NCBI RefSeq assembly: GCF_011306175.1
Contig: NZ_CP049913.1
Coordinates: forward strand, 124,001-188,000
DNA: 64,000 bases
Source: Vibrio sp. HDW18
Lineage (GTDB): Bacteria; Pseudomonadota; Gammaproteobacteria; Enterobacterales; Vibrionaceae
Direction of reading: 5' to 3'
The notes beneath the pieces are model-generated. The model searched no databases. It was not told the origin of the DNA and saw only the letters and a program-made list of their open reading frames with translations. Below, piece by piece: positions 1-9,927 of the stretch (position 1 is its first letter; every line of letters starts with the position of its first letter). The position numbers were made by a program, and so were the translations under genes.

Positions 1-1
1 T

Positions 2-397
2 GGGCAACGTGCTGGTAGCGTCGCTTCCGGTGGAGTAACAGTTGCGATTGGCATGCTCGTAGCGGCAGTGATCTATCTGCCGATTGCCACCCAGCTCGCC
101 ACGGCATCGATTTTTAACTGGTCAATTCTACCGATGGCACTGTTAGTTGCCGTAATGTCGAGCGCAGTGCCCTACAGTTTAGAAATGATCGCACTCAGTC
201 GCCTGTCAACTCAGCACTTCAGTGTGTTAATGAGCTTAGAGCCGGCGATTGCCGCGATCGCAGGGCTAGCCATTTTAGGTGAAAGCTTGCAATGGAGTCA
301 GTGGTTGGCGATTTTTATGATCATCACCGCATCGATGGGCTCGACGCTTTCGGCAGCGACTAACGCAAAGGCGGCAGCCAACCTCAATCAGCACTAA
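2..397 (+). CDS. rhtA: RhtA-like threonine/homoserine exporter (EamA family), 5' end missing
   Basis: The reading frame is open from the left edge to TAA at 395-397, giving the last 131 residues of an inner-membrane EamA/DMT-family transporter. The visible part holds several hydrophobic helices and the stretch PYSLEMIALSRL, followed by LMSLEPAIAAIAG and a late LGE. This matches the C-terminal EamA repeat of E. coli RhtA, which exports threonine and homoserine, as I remember it. The substrate is inferred from that resemblance. The start and the N-terminal repeat lie outside the window. The gene ends at a bidirectional terminator shared with the convergent DUF2947 gene. Confidence 0.75.
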   Translation, partial: GQRAGSVASGGVTVAIGMLVAAVIYLPIATQLATASIFNWSILPMALLVAVMSSAVPYSLEMIALSRLSTQHFSVLMSLEPAIAAIAGLAILGESLQWSQWLAIFMIITASMGSTLSAATNAKAAANLNQH

Positions 398-440
398 CAC
401 GAGCTGATGGTACACAGATTACCGATACGTTTTTACAACG

Positions 441-467
441 AAAAATCCGGCCTAAGCCGGATTTTTT
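441..467. terminator. Bidirectional rho-independent terminator
   Basis: The inverted repeat AATCCGGC/GCCGGATT has a short loop, an A-run on its left and a T-run on its right. It can end both the RhtA-like gene from the left and the DUF2947 gene from the right. Confidence 0.85.
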
Positions 468-939
468 ATGGGCGCAGTCCGAATTTCGCTTTCCCTTCAC
501 TGCTAAACCACAGAACTTCTTTACGGCGACGACCAAGCAACAGTGGACCATCATCATAAAATAAAAAGTTTTTCCAATGGCGTTTAAATACCGACCATTT
601 GGTCTCGACTATGTTGTATTTTTCGTAGCAGAAATACACCGTGACATCATCTTGCCAAGCGAGATGTTCTGCGAGCGCCTGTGGTAACTGTGGCTCATCA
701 CTTTCCCACTCTGCCATCCAACTGGTTTCACCACTCCAACACTCCGCTTTACGCGGCCAATCTTGTGAACTAAAACGCTCTGCATCAGGACTCATCTCAC
801 TGATGTTTTCTTTCCAAAACTGCGCGGCACGCAGTGGCTCCATCGGCTTGAGCTGCGCAAGATCTTCCGCAGGCAGCGGCATCGAGGCATGAGTAAAAAT
901 CCATTTTCTTTGGTACTGTTCCAAAGGCAAATAAGACAT
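466..939 (-). CDS. DUF2947 family protein, function unknown
   Basis: A 157-residue soluble protein with no signal peptide or membrane segment, rich in Trp and acidic residues. It looks like the DUF2947 family of Vibrio and related genera, recognised from overall sequence and length; I know of no assigned function. The ATG lies in MSYLPLEQYQ, after AAGGAAATTC-like sequence that can serve as ribosome-binding site. It lies downstream of rimJ on the same strand after a 70-base gap containing a small hairpin (AAGCCA/TGGCTT, about 962-976), so it may be transcribed separately or by read-through from the tyrR-rimJ unit. Confidence 0.7.
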   Translation of the reverse strand: MSYLPLEQYQRKWIFTHASMPLPAEDLAQLKPMEPLRAAQFWKENISEMSPDAERFSSQDWPRKAECWSGETSWMAEWESDEPQLPQALAEHLAWQDDVTVYFCYEKYNIVETKWSVFKRHWKNFLFYDDGPLLLGRRRKEVLWFSSEGKAKFGLRP

Positions 940-1009
940 TGAATTTCCTTAAATATTCAGCAAGCCACGCTGGCTTACTGGTCAATAATTGGTGAGAAAG
1001 ATAAGCCGA

Positions 1010-1618
1010 TTATGCTTGCCAATTAGGGTTGATCAGTGACATCAGATTATGATCTTGCCACTGGCCGTTAATCAGTAAGTAATCTTTAGCGTGCCCTTCT
1101 GGCATAAAACCCACTCGTTGTAACACCTGTTCACTGCGCTGATTGTGTGGCATATACGCGGCCATTATGCGGTGTAAATTATGTTGTTCAAACATCGCTT
1201 GGCAAGCCATGCTTAATGCGCGCGTCATAATGCCTTTACCTTGCGCATCATACGCTAATGAGTAACCCACATGGCAGGCGTGGAATGGAAAGCGGATCAG
1301 GTTATTAAATGAGATAGTGCCTAGCATCACATCACGCTTGGCATCAAAAATCAGCAGATAGTAAGCCAGTTTCATTTTATGCAATTCATGCAGTTTCAGC
1401 AGACGCTGTAACCAACCGGCAACCGTAAAAAATTCAGGGTCACGCTGTGGCTCCCACTTCATTAAGTGCAGGCGATTAGCCACAAAATAGTCGCATACTC
1501 GTCTCGCATCGGCAATCTGCGCGCAGCGCACAACGATTTCGCCATCGGTTTGGTAAAAATCCGCGTCTAGCGGATAACCGCTAGCGTCAGTTTGATCGCG
1601 AGTACTGGTGTGGTTCAT
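1010..1618 (-). CDS. rimJ: RimJ-like ribosomal protein S5 alanine N-acetyltransferase (GNAT)
   Basis: A 202-residue GNAT-fold acetyltransferase. The acetyl-CoA binding region is seen around QGKGIMTRAL (residues about 127-136), followed by the HNLHRIMAAYMPHNQRSEQVLQ region and RVGFMPEG, typical of the RimJ/RimL group. RimJ acetylates the N-terminal alanine of ribosomal protein S5. Members of this group are hard to tell apart by eye, so RimJ rather than RimL or another peptide acetylase is a strong but not certain call. Its ATG overlaps the tyrR stop (ATGA), so the two are co-transcribed and probably translationally coupled. Confidence 0.75.
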   Translation of the reverse strand: MNHTSTRDQTDASGYPLDADFYQTDGEIVVRCAQIADARRVCDYFVANRLHLMKWEPQRDPEFFTVAGWLQRLLKLHELHKMKLAYYLLIFDAKRDVMLGTISFNNLIRFPFHACHVGYSLAYDAQGKGIMTRALSMACQAMFEQHNLHRIMAAYMPHNQRSEQVLQRVGFMPEGHAKDYLLINGQWQDHNLMSLINPNWQA

Positions 1619-3159
1619 CAGCGCTTCCTGATCCCATAATCTCTCAATTTATTGGCAATCGAAGTGTGCGACACATTGAGTCGTTTGGCCAATTTACGGC
1701 TAGAAGGGAAAGCTTGGAACAGACGATCCAACACCTGCGATTCGTATTCCTTCATGATGTCATCGAGCGAGCCATCAAGGTTAAGGCTGGACGCGGCGCT
1801 TACCGTATCGATTTGCGGCAAGTGGAACGGCTCAATGCCGAGCACTTCCCCCTCAATTTCAGTTAAGGCACGCAGCACCATATTATCCAATTGGCGCATA
1901 TTGCCCGGCCACGGATATTGGCTCAGTTTATCCAACAGATCGGTGCTCAATGTCGGCTTCAGCATGCCAAGTTTCGCACAATGCTTAGTGATAAAGAGCT
2001 CCAGCAGCGACTGTACATCACTTGGTCGTTCACGCAGCGCGGGTATTCGTAGCGTCAAGACATTGAGCCGATAAAACAAATCGGCGCGGAAATGGCCAGA
2101 TTCGGCTAAATCCGCTAAATGATAACGTGTGGCAGCGATCACTCGTACATCGACATGCATTTCGTGCTCTTCACCAACTCGGCGGAAGGTCCCATCTTGC
2201 AAAAAGCGCAGGAGCTTAATTTGTAAATGTGGACTCATTTCACCGATTTCATCGAGAAATACTGTGCCACCATTGGCTTGTTCAAAGATGCCTTTATGGC
2301 CTTGCTGATGATTAAACGATCCCGGCGCATGACCAAACAGTTCGGTTTCAGCGACATCATCGGGCATTGAAGCACAGCTCAATACCAAAAACGGCGCATT
2401 AGCACGAGCCGAGCGGTTATGGCACGCTTTCGCCAGCATCTCTTTGCCAGTGCCGGTTTCGCCCTCAATCAGCAACGGCTCATCGAGCATCGCCAATTTC
2501 TTGGCTTGACTGATCAAACTTTTATGTCGATTGGAAACACCGACAAAATGCTCAAAGCCTAAGTGATTTTGCAGCGAAAGAGTGCTCGTAGTAGGCAAGC
2601 CAGCCGTGGCAGAGCGTAATATCATCATCGCACTGGCTAAAGTGGATTGTTTGGAATCGCCACAAATGTAGACCGGCATGATCTCCATAATATAGTCGAG
2701 CCCCTCGATCACCACTTCTTCACGCAGGCGAGCCTTACTGCCTTCAAACCAGCGCACAAAGTTAAACGCGGGGGTCAATGCCGATATGTGCTGACCAAGC
2801 ATACTGGCCTCTTCACGATTAAAGAGTTCGGCAGCAGCATGGTTAGCCATATCCACCGCCCCTTTAAGATTGATCGCCAACACAGCATCGGGCAGGTTGT
2901 TGAGCAGTGAGATCAACTCCGTATTGTGCCGTTCAATCGGCATAAACTGAATTTTCCGGACATCTTTCACTCCCGGAATACGGCGAATTTCAGCCATTAG
3001 TTCGCTAAAGCTTTCAAAATCAAGGTCAGGACAATTGAGGTAAATAATCCCGATCACATCAATTTCAATTCCGCGGAGATCGATACTCTTAGAGGCCAAA
3101 ATATCTAATAACTCGCGGGTTAGACCAAGGCGGTCTTCACATAGGACTTCAAGGCGCAC
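1618..3159 (-). CDS. tyrR: TyrR, transcriptional regulator of aromatic amino acid genes
   Basis: A 513-residue regulator with the full TyrR layout: N-terminal ACT domain (MRLEVLCEDRLGLTREL), PAS domain (about residues 78-190), an AAA+ ATPase domain with Walker A GETGTGKE and Walker B VFLDEIGEM, and a C-terminal Fis-like helix-turn-helix (SRKLAKRLNVSHTSIANKL). TyrR binds Tyr, Phe or Trp and represses or activates aromatic biosynthesis and transport genes. The GAFTGA loop of sigma-54 activators is replaced here by a HAPGSFNHQQGHKG stretch, as expected for TyrR, which works with sigma-70. The start is GTG, supported by alignment with E. coli TyrR from memory. It heads a unit with rimJ and lies just downstream of ycjX-ycjF, as in E. 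coli. Confidence 0.95.
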   Translation of the reverse strand: MRLEVLCEDRLGLTRELLDILASKSIDLRGIEIDVIGIIYLNCPDLDFESFSELMAEIRRIPGVKDVRKIQFMPIERHNTELISLLNNLPDAVLAINLKGAVDMANHAAAELFNREEASMLGQHISALTPAFNFVRWFEGSKARLREEVVIEGLDYIMEIMPVYICGDSKQSTLASAMMILRSATAGLPTTSTLSLQNHLGFEHFVGVSNRHKSLISQAKKLAMLDEPLLIEGETGTGKEMLAKACHNRSARANAPFLVLSCASMPDDVAETELFGHAPGSFNHQQGHKGIFEQANGGTVFLDEIGEMSPHLQIKLLRFLQDGTFRRVGEEHEMHVDVRVIAATRYHLADLAESGHFRADLFYRLNVLTLRIPALRERPSDVQSLLELFITKHCAKLGMLKPTLSTDLLDKLSQYPWPGNMRQLDNMVLRALTEIEGEVLGIEPFHLPQIDTVSAASSLNLDGSLDDIMKEYESQVLDRLFQAFPSSRKLAKRLNVSHTSIANKLRDYGIRKR

Positions 3160-3270
3160 GGTGCTAGGATCCTGTTTGAAGTGTCACGAAAAGTTGACAG
3201 TAGTGTCGCCTAAGGCTGCTGAGGCGTCAAGCAATCCCTGCCAACTGAGTGTAGATTAAACACGCGCGGT

Positions 3271-4305
3271 CTATTTAGTGATCAATGCGGCGACTTTACT
3301 GATCACTTGTTTGCGCACCGCGCTCAATTTAAGCTGTCGTTCTGCATGCCAAGGCAGTGGACGCAGTAAACCCACGGCTTTAATCCCCAAACGTGCGGTC
3401 AAAATACCCACCCCAACCCCTTGTCCAGCGCGCACAGAAACCCGTTTCGCCACATCCATTGAAAACAGCTCAATACTGGCTTCAACCGCCAGCTCACTCG
3501 CTCCGGCTAAGGCCATGTTGAGCAACACCGCTTTAAACAGTTTGATCCGCGACCAATAACCCAGCTCCACCCCATAGATGTGTGCTAATTGATCAATCAT
3601 TGAAAAATTACGCCAAGCCACTAACAGCATATCCGCGATCGCCAACGGGCTAATCGCCACTAATGCTGCCGCTTCCGTAGCATAACGAGTAACAATTTGA
3701 CTGGCTTGTTGATCTTGTTCTGCCACCACCAAAGCATCATATAAATCGATGATCTCTGCATCACTGTGGCTACTGTGGAGCGAGTTTTGCCAAGCCAGAT
3801 AACCGGACTGATTTACAACCCCCTGTTTGGCAAGCTGTTGGCAGAATGCTTGCCCTTGCCCCACCCCATCTTGCTTAATCAAAGCTTCTGCTTGCTGCTG
3901 GACACTGAAATGTTGCGCTAAACGGCGCAGCTTCCACAGCTCTTTGCCGATCGCGCCAATACCACATGCCGCTAACACGCTCACCAGACTAGTCCAACCT
4001 AAACTGAGCCAATCGCCACTATTTATGGCGAGCAATAATGTGTCGACGGCCTGCCATGCCACCAATCCACTGAATGCCCCCAATAGGCCACCCGCCAGCC
4101 ATTTGCGGCCTTTGCGTGGGCGAATAATCGTTTCGATTTGTGCAGCGAACTCTTCGCCCGGTTCTGCAACCGGCATAGGCACAAATTTTTGTTGGGCATC
4201 GAATTGTTGCTGAGCATCGAATGGTTGTTGAGTGGTAAAAGTCGGGATTTCGACACGGCCTTGCAACGGCTCACTAAAAATCTGTTTGGTTTTGAGATCG
4301 CTCAT
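3271..4305 (-). CDS. ycjF: YcjF family (UPF0283) inner-membrane protein
   Basis: A 344-residue membrane protein. The N-terminal 60 residues are polar and Gln-rich, with a short duplicated FDAQQ motif near residues 29-40. Two hydrophobic helices follow (about 68-90 and 96-118), then a long mostly helical domain. This is the UPF0283/YcjF layout; in enterobacteria ycjX-ycjF belong to the PspF-controlled phage-shock regulon and the molecular function is not established. The ATG overlaps the ycjX stop by 4 bases, so the two genes are co-translated. tyrR starts 111 bases downstream. Confidence 0.88.
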   Translation of the reverse strand: MSDLKTKQIFSEPLQGRVEIPTFTTQQPFDAQQQFDAQQKFVPMPVAEPGEEFAAQIETIIRPRKGRKWLAGGLLGAFSGLVAWQAVDTLLLAINSGDWLSLGWTSLVSVLAACGIGAIGKELWKLRRLAQHFSVQQQAEALIKQDGVGQGQAFCQQLAKQGVVNQSGYLAWQNSLHSSHSDAEIIDLYDALVVAEQDQQASQIVTRYATEAAALVAISPLAIADMLLVAWRNFSMIDQLAHIYGVELGYWSRIKLFKAVLLNMALAGASELAVEASIELFSMDVAKRVSVRAGQGVGVGILTARLGIKAVGLLRPLPWHAERQLKLSAVRKQVISKVAALITK

Positions 4306-5708
4306 CGCAGTTTATCTCCAATCAAAATATCCAGCGCTTTATCGATCCGGATGTGTGGACATGGTTCATCACTGGCGATGGTGAGTGGCCGAAAGGCGCT
4401 GAAATCAAAGGCTGGCCGCTGCCAGTACTCCGGTGCAGGCAGTTTGCTCGGCACCTCACCGGGAAATAATGTGAGCGGTTGTCCCTCAAGGCTTACGCCT
4501 TGGATCGCCGCCATTTTGCGATCGCCTTGCATGATGTAACCCGCCTCAGTGGTACGTACCGCCGCCATACTGATGCAGTTCATCTCAATATTTTCATAAG
4601 CGGTGTTTTGCCATGCCGGATGGATCATCTGCTGCAGTAATGCGACTAAATTGACATGCTGCTCAGGTGTGACATGGTCAGCTTTAGTGGCAGCAAACAG
4701 TATTTTATCAATTTTCGGCGCGAATAAGCGGCGCAAGACTCCACTACGTCCATAACGAAAACTTTGCATGATTTGCTCAAGTGCGCGGCGCATATCTAAA
4801 AATGACTCATGCCCTGCATTGAGAGGTGAAAGACAGTCCACTAGTACAATTTGTCGATCAAACGTTGCAAAATAGTGCTTATAAAAAGCTTTCACCACTT
4901 TATGCTGATACTGCTGATAACGCGCTTGCAATAGCGCATAGTAACTCTGTTTGCTCGCCGGCTGTGGAGCATTAAGACACGGAAAAAACTGTAGCACAGG
5001 CGCGCCCGCTAGCTCGCCGGGGAGCACGAATCGCCCTGGTTGTACCCAATGCAGGCCATTGGCTTTACATTGATGTAGGTAATCGGTGTACAACGCGGCA
5101 ATATCTGCCAAGGTTTGCTCATTGGCTTCTTGGCTAACATCGAGCTGCTCAACCGCTTGACACCAAGGCGCGGCGAGCTGCTTACGTAAACCGTGCAGCG
5201 CATTGAATTGCTGCGCCGACCAAGTGGCATAATCCATATCCAGTAGCGGTAAATCGAGTAACCACTCCCCAGGATAATCAATAATATCCAGATACAGCGT
5301 GCTGGTGCGGGTGAAGAGTTTTTTGCTGCGCTTTTTCGGCTGGTACTTAATCGCTAAGCGAATTTCACTCACATCTCGCGTAGGCTCTGGCCACTGTGCC
5401 GGATTCGCTTGCAGTTGTGCCATCGCTTCATCATACGCAAAACGCGGGACCATCATGTTGCTTTGCGGCACACGCTTCGCGCCAATCACTCGTCGTTCGC
5501 GAGTGGCTGATAACAAAGGCAAATTGTGATGGGTTGCCGTATGCAGCAATTGATTGACTAACGATGTAATAAACGCGGTTTTACCTGCACGGGAAAGCCC
5601 TGTCACGGCCAGACGAACATGAGAATCGAGGCCACGATGAATAAAATCGCTCACCTCTTGACGAACTCGCTGCATGGCTAACTCCAAATGAGGCTTGAAC
5701 CAGCTCAA
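4302..5708 (-). CDS. ycjX: YcjX family P-loop NTPase
   Basis: A 468-residue protein with a P-loop near the N-terminus ([16 protein letters not shown], about residues 37-52) and a downstream [14 protein letters not shown] segment that looks like a switch/Walker B region. YcjX proteins are GTPase-like ATP/GTP binders of the phage-shock regulon, proposed to work with YcjF at the inner membrane. The NTP binding is visible in sequence; the cellular job is inferred from family context only. I see no pspABC genes or sigma-54 promoter in this window, so phage-shock control here cannot be shown. Confidence 0.88.
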   Translation of the reverse strand: MSWFKPHLELAMQRVRQEVSDFIHRGLDSHVRLAVTGLSRAGKTAFITSLVNQLLHTATHHNLPLLSATRERRVIGAKRVPQSNMMVPRFAYDEAMAQLQANPAQWPEPTRDVSEIRLAIKYQPKKRSKKLFTRTSTLYLDIIDYPGEWLLDLPLLDMDYATWSAQQFNALHGLRKQLAAPWCQAVEQLDVSQEANEQTLADIAALYTDYLHQCKANGLHWVQPGRFVLPGELAGAPVLQFFPCLNAPQPASKQSYYALLQARYQQYQHKVVKAFYKHYFATFDRQIVLVDCLSPLNAGHESFLDMRRALEQIMQSFRYGRSGVLRRLFAPKIDKILFAATKADHVTPEQHVNLVALLQQMIHPAWQNTAYENIEMNCISMAAVRTTEAGYIMQGDRKMAAIQGVSLEGQPLTLFPGEVPSKLPAPEYWQRPAFDFSAFRPLTIASDEPCPHIRIDKALDILIGDKLR

Positions 5709-5825
5709 TCAATGCCGTACTGATCAAGCTGGCTCAAAGATAAGTGGCGGGCTAAGATTGCTCTTTCTGATCGTCTCTACACGGATTCGGCGCGACTAAA
5801 GTTGGACAGAGACGAACCATCAAGA

Positions 5826-6011
5826 TTAGTCTTGTTCAATCAGTTTATAGATCGCAAATAGGGCAATTTCGAGCAACACAAATAAGCCACAAGTAATGGT
5901 GACGTATTTGTCATTGAAAATGCTGATGCCGTTAAAAATAAGATCAGTACCAACAAAAAAGACAATTACCAGCGCAATAATGATTTGTAGGATCTGGATA
6001 AAACGAGGCAT
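5826..6011 (-). CDS. Small two-helix membrane protein, function unknown
   Basis: A 61-residue protein made almost wholly of two predicted transmembrane helices (about residues 5-25 and 37-57) with a short polar turn (FNDKYV) and a charged tail (KLIEQD). A strong ribosome-binding site AAGGAG lies 6 bases before the ATG, which supports a real gene despite its size. It sits upstream of ycjX on the same strand, separated by 117 bases. I do not recognise the family; it is not PspB, PspC, PspD or PspG by eye. Confidence 0.65.
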   Translation of the reverse strand: MPRFIQILQIIIALVIVFFVGTDLIFNGISIFNDKYVTITCGLFVLLEIALFAIYKLIEQD

Positions 6012-6143
6012 TTATAACTCCTTAGGGATCAAGAATAAGTTGATTGTATACCGAAACCCGTTGGTATTGTAGGTCGACAACACCGCCGTCGTTTCAATTA
6101 GCAACAGAATGCCAAGCAGAAAATACCAAGAAGAAAATCATAG

Positions 6144-6170
6144 TAAAAAGGTGCAACCAATGTTGCACCT
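6144..6170 (-). terminator. Rho-independent terminator of the fumarase gene
   Basis: On the minus strand a 9-bp perfect stem AGGTGCAAC/GTTGCACCT with a 4-base loop is followed by TTTTTA, just past the fumarase stop codon. Confidence 0.85.
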
Positions 6171-6209
6171 GAGTGATTGTTTGCCAACGGTTTAGATGTC
6201 AATCTTCCG

Positions 6210-7727
6210 TTAGTGGGCCGCTTGCGCGATTTTGACTCGCCAAGTATCAGGGCCAATTTGATGTGCATTAGCACCACGCGAATCGACAGCGACAGTCACG
6301 GGCATATCTTCAACCTCAAATTCGTAGATCGCTTCCATGCCGAGATCTTCAAATGCGACCACACGCGCTTGCTTAATCGCTTTCGCGACTAAATAAGCCG
6401 CACCACCGACCGCCATCAAATACACCGCTTTGTGCTTTTTAATCGATTCAACGGTCGCTGGGCCACGTTCCGCTTTACCAATCATGCCCATCACGCCGAC
6501 TTCTTCGAGCATCATATCGGTGAATTTATCCATCCGGGTTGAGGTGGTCGGGCCAGCAGGGCCAACCACTTCATCACGTACCGCATCGACAGGGCCAACG
6601 TAGTAGATAAACTTACCTTTCAGATCGACCCCTTCCGGCAATTTTTCCCCTTGTTGCAACATGGTTTGAATGCGCTTATGCGCCGCATCACGCCCAGTTA
6701 AAATCTTACCTGACAGCAATACGGTTTCACCGGTTTTCCATGTTTGGATCTCTTCACGGGTAATGGTGTCAAGGTTGACTCGGCGCGTATTGGCCCCCGC
6801 CTGCCAAGTGATTTGTGGCCAATCTTCCAATTTTGGCGGAGTGAGCTTCGCAGGACCATTGCCATCTAAAGTGAAATGCACATGACGGGTAGCCGCACAG
6901 TTGGGGATCATACAGACGGGTTTTGAAGCGGCGTGAGTCGGCGCCGATTTAATTTTCACATCCACGACTGTGGTTAAGCCACCTAAACCTTGCGCGCCAA
7001 TGCCAAGTCGGTTGACACGGTTGAAAATATCTAAACGCAGTGCTTCTTCGGCATTTTGTGGACCACGTTCAATCAGCTCATCAATATCGATATCTTCCAT
7101 TAATGCTTGCTTAGCCAATACCGCGGCTTTCTCAGCGGTACCACCAATCCCAATCCCAAGCATACCCGGAGGACACCAGCCCGCGCCCATCAAGGGCACG
7201 GTTTTTTCCACCCATTCGGCAATATCATCGGATGGATTGAGCATCACCATCTTGGTTTTATTTTCACTACCGCCCCCTTTAGCGGCAATTTGGATCTCGA
7301 CTTTATCACCGGGCACCATAGTAATGTGCACTACCGCTGGAGTATTGTCTTTGGTGTTAATTCGTTTACCAGCGGGATCCATCAATACCGAAGCGCGCAG
7401 TGGATTATCTGGATTGGTGTAGGCTTGGTGCACCCCTTCATCAATCATTTGCTGCACCGTCATATCGGTCGAATCCCACTGCACCTGCATACCAATATTC
7501 ACAAAGCAAGTGACGATCCCGGTATCTTGGCAAATCGGTCGATGCCCTTCTGCAGACATGCGCGAGTTAATTAAAATTTGAGCAATAGAATCTTTTGCCG
7601 CTTGGCTTTGTTCACGTTGGTAGGCTTTTTCTAGGGCTTGTACAAAGTCTAATGGGTGATAGTAGGAGATGTACTGCAGCGCATCAGCAACACTGCTGAT
7701 CACATCTTGCTTGCGTATTACCGTCAT
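6210..7727 (-). CDS. Class I (iron-sulfur) fumarate hydratase
   Basis: A 505-residue single-chain class I fumarase, which interconverts fumarate and malate in the TCA cycle using an oxygen-sensitive [4Fe-4S] cluster. Both halves are present in one chain: the alpha part (ICQDTGIVTCF, CPPGMLGIGIGGTAE, CMIPNCAATRH hold likely cluster cysteines) and the beta part (LLSGKILTGRDAAHKR, GPAGPTTSTRMD). The reading frame extends 20 codons upstream, but the start at MTVIRKQD is preceded by GAGG at proper spacing and fits the family. It is divergent from pabB. It is the shorter class I form, not the approximately 548-residue FumA/FumB type of E. coli, so I give no symbol. Confidence 0.93.
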   Translation of the reverse strand: MTVIRKQDVISSVADALQYISYYHPLDFVQALEKAYQREQSQAAKDSIAQILINSRMSAEGHRPICQDTGIVTCFVNIGMQVQWDSTDMTVQQMIDEGVHQAYTNPDNPLRASVLMDPAGKRINTKDNTPAVVHITMVPGDKVEIQIAAKGGGSENKTKMVMLNPSDDIAEWVEKTVPLMGAGWCPPGMLGIGIGGTAEKAAVLAKQALMEDIDIDELIERGPQNAEEALRLDIFNRVNRLGIGAQGLGGLTTVVDVKIKSAPTHAASKPVCMIPNCAATRHVHFTLDGNGPAKLTPPKLEDWPQITWQAGANTRRVNLDTITREEIQTWKTGETVLLSGKILTGRDAAHKRIQTMLQQGEKLPEGVDLKGKFIYYVGPVDAVRDEVVGPAGPTTSTRMDKFTDMMLEEVGVMGMIGKAERGPATVESIKKHKAVYLMAVGGAAYLVAKAIKQARVVAFEDLGMEAIYEFEVEDMPVTVAVDSRGANAHQIGPDTWRVKIAQAAH

Positions 7728-7900
7728 TGCTTGCCTCGTTATTACGTTCTTCCATGTACTGCCGCTTAGGCAAGTCTTCGCTTCCAATTCGAAAATGACG
7801 CTGACTCGCTAAGTAGCAGCTTTGTATGAGATTTTTATGATACTCTTGCTTTTTCCGCGATGCCACGCAATCAACGACAGCTCTGTCACAAATTACGCAA

Positions 7901-9277
7901 ATGAATAGCCAACAAATACCGCCAATTGAATACAAACATTTAACTTATCAAGCTGATATTGCTAAACAATTTTTTACAGCGATTGAACAGCAACCTTGGG
8001 CAATGCTGCTGCGTTCTGCCTCTACCACTCACGGTGATAGTCGGTTTGATATTTTGGTTGCCAATCCGCTGGCAACGCTGACGACCTTAGGTGAATTCAC
8101 CGAAATCATCGCACCAGATGGCGTGACATCATCGACCGATGATCCCTTCACGGTGTTGGCGCACACTCAGCAGCAATATCTCCCCAACTTGAACCATTCT
8201 ACCCCACTGCCGTTTGTTGGTGGTGCGCTGGGGTATTTCGCATATGATCTGGGGCGACGAGTCGAAACTCTTCCGAGCTTAGCGAAGCAAGATATTGCCA
8301 TGCCCGATATGGCGGTAGGCATCTACTCTTGGGCGCTGGTGGTCGATCATCAGCAACAGACCGCACAATTAGTTGGTGAACAGGTGGAATCAGCTTGGGC
8401 TTGGCTAAATCAGCAGCGCGACAACCATCACACCATCACCAGCGATTTTGCCCTCACCTCGCCATGGCAAGCCAATATGAGTTACGCCGCCTACCAAGCA
8501 AAATTTGACCAAGTTCAGCACTATTTACGCTCTGGTGACTGCTATCAAATCAACCTTGCGCAACGTTTTCAAGCCAGTTACACCGGCAGTGAATGGCAAG
8601 CGTACTTGAAGTTGGAAGCGGGCAATCAAGCGCCCTACTCCGCCTTTTTACGCCTTCCTCAAGGGGCAATTTTAAGTGTTTCGCCTGAACGTTTTTTGCA
8701 ACTGGTCGATCGGGTGATTGAAACCAAACCGATCAAAGGCACTCGTCCTCGCAGTGATGATCCACGCCAAGATGCGGCATTCATGCACGAGTTAGCCAAC
8801 GCCGAAAAAGATCAAGCTGAAAATCTGATGATTGTCGATCTATTGCGCAATGATATTGGCAGAGTGGCGACACCGGGCAGCGTGCAAGTACCAAAGCTAT
8901 TTGCTATCGAAAGCTTCCCGGCGGTGCACCATTTGGTCAGTACGATTCGTGCCACGCTAGATACCCCTTATCAAGCCGCCGATTTGCTGCGTGCTTGCTT
9001 TCCGGGGGGATCGATTACGGGGGCACCCAAAGTGCGAGCGATGCAAATCATTGAAGAGTTAGAGCCGCAGCGCCGCAGCGCTTATTGTGGTTCGATTGGC
9101 TATCTAAGTCGGCACGGCAGCATGGATACCAGTATCACTATCCGCACCTTAGTCGCTTATCAGCAGCAGTTGTATGCTTGGGCGGGCGGAGGTTTAGTGG
9201 CCGATAGTCAAGCGGAAGCGGAATACCAAGAAACGCTGGATAAACTGAGCCGAATTTTGCCAACGTTAGCGGGTTAA
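7901..9277 (+). CDS. pabB: Aminodeoxychorismate synthase component I (PabB)
   Basis: A 458-residue chorismate-utilising enzyme that, with the amidotransferase PabA, makes 4-amino-4-deoxychorismate for folate synthesis. The active-site segment reads ETKPIKGTRPR: the Lys in PIKGT is the PabB hallmark, in contrast to PIAGT in the TrpE encoded at 47.4 kb in this same window. Further chorismate-binding motifs are SVSPERFL, FPGGSITGAPKVRAM and AGGGLVADS. pabB is followed after 41 bases by the NudL gene, the same order as in E. coli, so they probably form an operon. Confidence 0.95.
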   Translation: MNSQQIPPIEYKHLTYQADIAKQFFTAIEQQPWAMLLRSASTTHGDSRFDILVANPLATLTTLGEFTEIIAPDGVTSSTDDPFTVLAHTQQQYLPNLNHSTPLPFVGGALGYFAYDLGRRVETLPSLAKQDIAMPDMAVGIYSWALVVDHQQQTAQLVGEQVESAWAWLNQQRDNHHTITSDFALTSPWQANMSYAAYQAKFDQVQHYLRSGDCYQINLAQRFQASYTGSEWQAYLKLEAGNQAPYSAFLRLPQGAILSVSPERFLQLVDRVIETKPIKGTRPRSDDPRQDAAFMHELANAEKDQAENLMIVDLLRNDIGRVATPGSVQVPKLFAIESFPAVHHLVSTIRATLDTPYQAADLLRACFPGGSITGAPKVRAMQIIEELEPQRRSAYCGSIGYLSRHGSMDTSITIRTLVAYQQQLYAWAGGGLVADSQAEAEYQETLDKLSRILPTLAG

Positions 9278-9318
9278 TCAAGCGTATTATAATCCTAAAA
9301 GACGAGCAGAGGTCTAGA

Positions 9319-9927
9319 GTGCATATCATCAGCCGCCATCAATTTATCCAACAATTTCAGATGCATTTGCCTGTGCCTTATCATCCACAGAGCTTATTAA
9401 GAGTCGCGCATTTGATGCCCGATTCACTGCGTCAAGCGGCGGTATTAATTGCTGTGGTCGAGCGGCCACACGGCTTGCAAGTGATTTTGACCAAACGCGC
9501 GGCACATTTAAAACATCATCCTGGGCAGATCAGTTTCCCAGGCGGCAAATATGAACCGAGCGACCTCTCGTTACAACACACCGCACAGCGCGAAGCCTAT
9601 GAAGAAATTGGCCTTCCGTCACACAAAATCCATATCTTGGGTCAGCTACCCAGCTTAGTGACCGTGAGCCGCTTTGCGGTCACGCCGATATTGGCATGGA
9701 TTGACGCTGACTACTCAGTCAAGCGGGATCACAACGAAGTCGATGAAGTGTTTGAAGTGCCGCTTGATTTTTTACTGGATCCGCAAAATCTGTATAGCGA
9801 TCGGTTTGCACTAAAAAATCACCGTCATCGGGTGTTTGCTCTCCCCTATAAACAGCATTTTATATGGGGTATGACCGCGCAAATCATCCAATCCCTGCAA
9901 AAACAAATTTTTCATCATCATCAGTGA
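9319..9927 (+). CDS. nudL: NudL-type Nudix CoA pyrophosphatase
   Basis: A 202-residue Nudix hydrolase. It contains the CoA-pyrophosphatase signature VILTKRAAHLKHHPGQISFP followed by GGKYEP and the REAYEEIGL core of the Nudix box, whose Glu residues bind the metal. Family members split CoA derivatives into 4'-phosphopantetheine and 3',5'-ADP. The start is GTG with GCAGAGG upstream. Its position after pabB matches the E. coli pabB-nudL arrangement. Confidence 0.88.
   Translation: MHIISRHQFIQQFQMHLPVPYHPQSLLRVAHLMPDSLRQAAVLIAVVERPHGLQVILTKRAAHLKHHPGQISFPGGKYEPSDLSLQHTAQREAYEEIGLPSHKIHILGQLPSLVTVSRFAVTPILAWIDADYSVKRDHNEVDEVFEVPLDFLLDPQNLYSDRFALKNHRHRVFALPYKQHFIWGMTAQIIQSLQKQIFHHHQ

Noticed and set aside
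960..978. Hairpin between rimJ and the DUF2947 gene as a terminator
   Set aside because: Six-bp stem with no T-run on the minus strand; too weak to call.
6970..7574. Two long plus-strand frames opposite the fumarase gene
   Set aside because: Antisense shadows; the minus-strand protein carries all fumarase motifs.
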